Assembly (NCBI RefSeq): GCF_000802965.1
Contig: NZ_JSAK01000029.1
Span: 1-64,000, forward strand
Source: Pseudomonas fluorescens
GTDB taxonomy: Bacteria > Pseudomonadota > Gammaproteobacteria > Pseudomonadales > Pseudomonadaceae
Reading direction: 5' to 3'
Length of the DNA: 64,000 bases
Positions 61,107-64,000 of the stretch are shown here, piece after piece. The position numbers were made by a program, and so were the translations under genes. Each line of letters starts with the position of its first letter. Positions within the stretch are counted from its first letter, which is position 1. Under the pieces are notes generated by a model. That model searched no databases. It saw only the letters and a program-made list of their open reading frames with translations, and was not told where the DNA came from.

Positions 61107-62615
61107 TCAGTCGTCTTCATGCAACTTGATCCCACGCTTATGCAGCAGATACGGCACCAACAACACCAGCAGCGTCAGGGCCAGGAAGAACGCCGAGATG
61201 GGCTGGGTGACGAAGATCATCCAGTCGCCCTCGCTGATGGATAACGCATTGCGCAATTGCTTCTCGGCCATCGGCCCCAACAGCATGCCCACGATCACCG
61301 GGGCAACCGGGAAATCGAAACGCCGCATCAACACACCCGCCCAACCGATGCCCAACATCAGGAACAAGTCAAAGGACGAATGGCGCATGCCGTACACGCC
61401 AATGGTGGCGAACACCAGAATCCCGGCGTTCAAGTAAGGTCGGGGGATTTGCAGGAGCTTGACCCACAACCCCACCAGCGGCAGGTTCAACACCAGCAGG
61501 ATGACGTTGCCGATGTACAGCGACGCCACCAGCGTCCAGACCAGATCGGCAGAGGTTTCGAAGAGCATCGGCCCCGGTTGCAGGTTGTAGTTCTGGAACG
61601 CCGCCAACAGAATCGCCGCGGTGGCGGAAGTCGGTATTCCGAGGGTCAGCAGCGGCACCAATGACCCGGTGGCGCTGGCGTTGTTGGCCGCTTCCGGCCC
61701 GGCCACGCCTTCGATGGCGCCCTCGCCCTTGTTGGCGGAAAACTCCTTCGGGTACTTGCTGAGTTTGCGTTCGGTCGAATAGGACAGGAACGTCGGAATT
61801 TCCGCGCCACCGGCCGGAATCGAGCCGAACGGAAATCCGATCAGCGTACCTCTCAGCCACGCGGGCACCGAGCGTTTCCAGTCAGCGCGGGTCATCCACA
61901 TCGAGGTCATGCGGTGCCGTCCCTCCACTTGCTCCTTTTGATAGAGCAGGCTGTACAGCGCTTCTCCGACCGCGAATAAGCCGACCGCCACCAGCACCAC
62001 TTCGATGCCATCCACCAGTTCGGGCACACCCAAGGTGTAGCGGGCGATGCCCGAGGTCGAATCCAGGCCGATCAAGCCGATCACCAGTCCGATCCCCAGT
62101 GAGGCAAAGCCGCGCAGCATCGAGGCGCCGAGCACCGCCGACACGGTGGTGAAGGACAACACCAGAATCGCGAAATACTCCGCCGGCCCAAAATTCAGCG
62201 CCAGCCTGGCCACCACCGGTGCAAACAGGGTCAGCAATATCGTGGCAATGGTGCCGGCGACAAACGAGCCTATCGCCGCCGTCGCCAGCGCCGGCCCTGC
62301 CCGACCATTGCGCGCCATGAGGTTGCCTTCCAGGGCCGTGACCATGGAAGACGACTCGCCGGGCGTATTGAGCAAAATCGACGTGGTGGAACCGCCAAAC
62401 TGCGCGCCGTAATAAATCCCGGCGAACATGATCAGCGCACCGGTGGGATCGACCTTGGCGGTGATCGGCAGCAGCAACGCCACCGTCAGCGCCGGCCCGA
62501 TGCCCGGCAAGACACCGATGGCGGTCCCCAGCAGGCAGCCGATAAATCCCCACATCAGATTGATCGGCGTCAGCGCCGCGGAAAACCCCATCAACAGGCT
62601 GGAGAGAATGTCCAC
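61107..62615 (-). CDS. tctA: Tripartite tricarboxylate transporter large membrane subunit (TctA)
   Basis: 502 residues with about 12 spans. TctA marks: LLGTAIGVLPGIGPALTVALLLP, FAGIYYGAQFGGSTTSILLNTPGESSS (start of the segment), GIPTSATAAILLAAFQ. Secondary carrier working with the binding protein TctC. Downstream member of the tctCBA run on the minus strand. Confidence 0.95.
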   Translation of the reverse strand: MDILSSLLMGFSAALTPINLMWGFIGCLLGTAIGVLPGIGPALTVALLLPITAKVDPTGALIMFAGIYYGAQFGGSTTSILLNTPGESSSMVTALEGNLMARNGRAGPALATAAIGSFVAGTIATILLTLFAPVVARLALNFGPAEYFAILVLSFTTVSAVLGASMLRGFASLGIGLVIGLIGLDSTSGIARYTLGVPELVDGIEVVLVAVGLFAVGEALYSLLYQKEQVEGRHRMTSMWMTRADWKRSVPAWLRGTLIGFPFGSIPAGGAEIPTFLSYSTERKLSKYPKEFSANKGEGAIEGVAGPEAANNASATGSLVPLLTLGIPTSATAAILLAAFQNYNLQPGPMLFETSADLVWTLVASLYIGNVILLVLNLPLVGLWVKLLQIPRPYLNAGILVFATIGVYGMRHSSFDLFLMLGIGWAGVLMRRFDFPVAPVIVGMLLGPMAEKQLRNALSISEGDWMIFVTQPISAFFLALTLLVLLVPYLLHKRGIKLHEDD

Positions 62616-62639
62616 GCGGTCGATCTCCTTGGGCCCGGG

Positions 62640-63128
62640 TCAAATCCAGGCGTTGACCAGCGGCGGCAGGGAAACCCCCAGCCCGGCGTTGAACAGCCAA
62701 TAAATCGGTAGGGTCAGGGCAATGCCGATGGCGAGGTCGCGCAACGGGTGACGACTGCCAAAGCCCCGTGCGGCGCAGACAAACAGCAGCGCACCAGACA
62801 ATACGAAGCCGATAACGTTGATGAGCACGGCAACACCGACAAGCCCCCCGGTCACCCAGGCTGCACCGGCCTTGCCGCCGGGAATCGTGCCCTGGACGTC
62901 GCCGTTATCCAGTTCACGGAAACCGCCGCTCGCGGCCTGGTAACTGAGCAACACCCCGACCACGCCCAGAAACGCCGCGACGACGTAGGGATAGACGTAA
63001 GCCGGCAGAATGACGAAGCCCATCTCCGGTGGAAAGCGGTAGGCGCCCACGGCCAGTACGACACTGAGAACGATCAGGCCAATGCCGATCGCCAGTTGCG
63101 TGGGCACCACTGCACGCGACCCGGCCAT
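62640..63128 (-). CDS. tctB: Tripartite tricarboxylate transporter small membrane subunit (TctB)
   Basis: 162 residues from ATG 63128, one base after the tctC stop. About four hydrophobic spans (LAIGIGLIVLSVVLAVGAYR, VYPYVVAAFLGVVGVLL, IALTLPIYWLF). Poorly conserved family; identified mainly by size, spans and place between tctC and tctA. Confidence 0.88.
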   Translation of the reverse strand: MAGSRAVVPTQLAIGIGLIVLSVVLAVGAYRFPPEMGFVILPAYVYPYVVAAFLGVVGVLLSYQAASGGFRELDNGDVQGTIPGGKAGAAWVTGGLVGVAVLINVIGFVLSGALLFVCAARGFGSRHPLRDLAIGIALTLPIYWLFNAGLGVSLPPLVNAWI

Positions 63129-63129
63129 C

Positions 63130-64000
63130 TCAAAGCAGCCCGACCTTGACCAGCATCGCGCGCAACCGCACGTGCTCTTCGTCGACGAATTTGCCGAAGT
63201 CATCACCGGTCAGCACGCTCGGCGACCACGCATTGGTTTGAATGTTGTCCTGCCAGACTTTGCTGTTGCTGGCGGCCACCACCGCGTCGGTGACTTCCTT
63301 ACGCTGCTCGGGTGTGAGGCCTGCTGCGCCATACACACCGCGCCAGTTGCCGATGATCACGTCGTAGCCGCTTTCTTTAAGCGTCGGCGCATCGATCCCG
63401 GGAACACGCTCAGGCGCGCCGATGGCGAGGACGCGGATCTGGCCGTTCTTGATGTACTGACCGAGCTCGGCATACCCGCCGGTGAGCACTTTGATCTGGC
63501 CACCGAGGACCTGGGCCACCACTTCGCCCCCACCGCCCGTGGCGATGTAATTGACCTTGTTGACCGGGACATCGAGCTTGCCCGCCAGCTCGGCGATGCC
63601 GATGTGGTCGATCGAACCCTTGGAGCCACCGCCCCAGGTGATGCTGGACGGTTTCGCCTTGAAGTCCGTGATCAGCTCATCGAGGGTCTTGTACGGCGAC
63701 TCCTTGCGCACGGCAATCACGTTGTACTCGGTGAACAGCCGGGCAATCGGCGTCACGTCTTTCAAGGTGATTTGCGGTTTGTTCTGTTCGATGCCCGCGA
63801 CCATGATCGCGCCGACCACCAGCAGCGCGTTGGGGTCGCCCTTGGTGCTGTTGGCAAACTGTGCCAGCCCCAGCGTTCCGCCGGCGCCGCCCTTGTTCTC
63901 GAATGTCGTGGATTTGGCCGCATTGGCTTCGATCAGGGCTTTGCCCAGCACCCGCGCGGTCTGGTCGTAACCACCGCCAACGGAGCCCGGGGCCATGAAT
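63130..64000 (-). CDS. tctC: TctC-family periplasmic substrate-binding protein, truncated by the window edge
   Basis: At least 290 residues; the N-terminus with signal peptide lies past position 64000. The visible part starts at the conserved MAPGSVGGGYDQTARVLGKA phosphate-like loop and has VENKGGAGG-like FENKGGAGGTLGLAQFA and WGGGSKGSIDHIGIAEL. The receptor of the tricarboxylate/small-carboxylate TTT system with the two membrane genes downstream. Regulator not visible here. Confidence 0.92.
   Translation of the reverse strand, partial: FMAPGSVGGGYDQTARVLGKALIEANAAKSTTFENKGGAGGTLGLAQFANSTKGDPNALLVVGAIMVAGIEQNKPQITLKDVTPIARLFTEYNVIAVRKESPYKTLDELITDFKAKPSSITWGGGSKGSIDHIGIAELAGKLDVPVNKVNYIATGGGGEVVAQVLGGQIKVLTGGYAELGQYIKNGQIRVLAIGAPERVPGIDAPTLKESGYDVIIGNWRGVYGAAGLTPEQRKEVTDAVVAASNSKVWQDNIQTNAWSPSVLTGDDFGKFVDEEHVRLRAMLVKVGLL

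Overview
The window reads as chromosomal DNA of a fluorescent Pseudomonas. It is GC-rich and gene-dense, and many intergenic gaps hold REP/REPIN palindromes of the types typical of the P. fluorescens group (cores TGTAGGAGCTGCCGCAGG, TGTGGGAGCTGGCTTGCC, GTGGCGAGGGAGCTTGCTCC, GCGAGCAAGCTTGCTCC). Gene content also fits: an lhp hydroxyproline locus, a DUF6124 protein, a DUF2986 protein and TctABC. No rRNA, tRNA, CRISPR array, insertion sequence or prophage was seen.

Layout. 0.3-2.9 kb: a PAS-PAS-GAF-GGDEF-EAL c-di-GMP enzyme. 3.3-9.9 kb: a LuxR-type regulator followed by a PotABCD-like ABC operon and an aldehyde dehydrogenase, probably for uptake and oxidation of a polyamine-like amine. 10.4-11.7 kb: a small AT-rich insert with an unannotated 48-codon gene, a YafO-type toxin and a metallophosphoesterase. 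11.8-29.4 kb: a large hydroxyproline island. It holds a GntR/FCD regulator, 4-hydroxyproline epimerase, three-subunit D-hydroxyproline dehydrogenase, a PAS-AraC regulator, an amino-acid ABC transporter, fused aconitase-X (cis-3-hydroxyproline dehydratase), a second proline-racemase-family enzyme, a DapA-like deaminase, an MFS carrier, alpha-ketoglutarate semialdehyde dehydrogenase and an Ldh2-type reductase. The palindrome TCGTATACGA lies before the ABC operon and the deaminase, and a degenerate copy lies before the GntR gene, which ties the island into one regulon.

29.6-33.8 kb is mixed: an exported alpha/beta hydrolase, a HIT-like protein, a GlxA-type AraC regulator, a DUF6124 gene behind a highly structured leader, and a carboxymuconolactone-decarboxylase-family protein. 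34.0-39.6 kb is an amine-catabolism operon (glutamine-synthetase-like ligase, aldehyde dehydrogenase, iron alcohol dehydrogenase, APC permease). 39.7-44.2 kb holds a short Ppx/GppA protein and a PhnDCEE-type oxyanion ABC transporter.

44.5-49.1 kb is the most unusual locus. A single polypeptide joins an NRPS adenylation domain and a carrier domain to a membrane acyltransferase-3 domain. A second acyltransferase-3 and a hotdog thioesterase follow. The logic resembles D-alanylation by DltABCD: activate an amino acid, load it on a carrier, transfer it at the membrane. 49.2-51.6 kb has two convergent diguanylate cyclases. 51.7-56.3 kb is a lower-GC block with a lipoprotein, a ToxR-like/FidL-like membrane regulator pair, a 34-residue membrane peptide, a receiver domain lacking its phospho-acceptor Asp, a small beta-barrel protein and an AraC gene broken by a CT insertion. 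56.6-64.0 kb has katG, an AraC regulator, an AhpD-like protein, a glutaredoxin and a TctABC cluster that runs off the right edge.

All calls come from reading the sequence and its translations; no database search was run.
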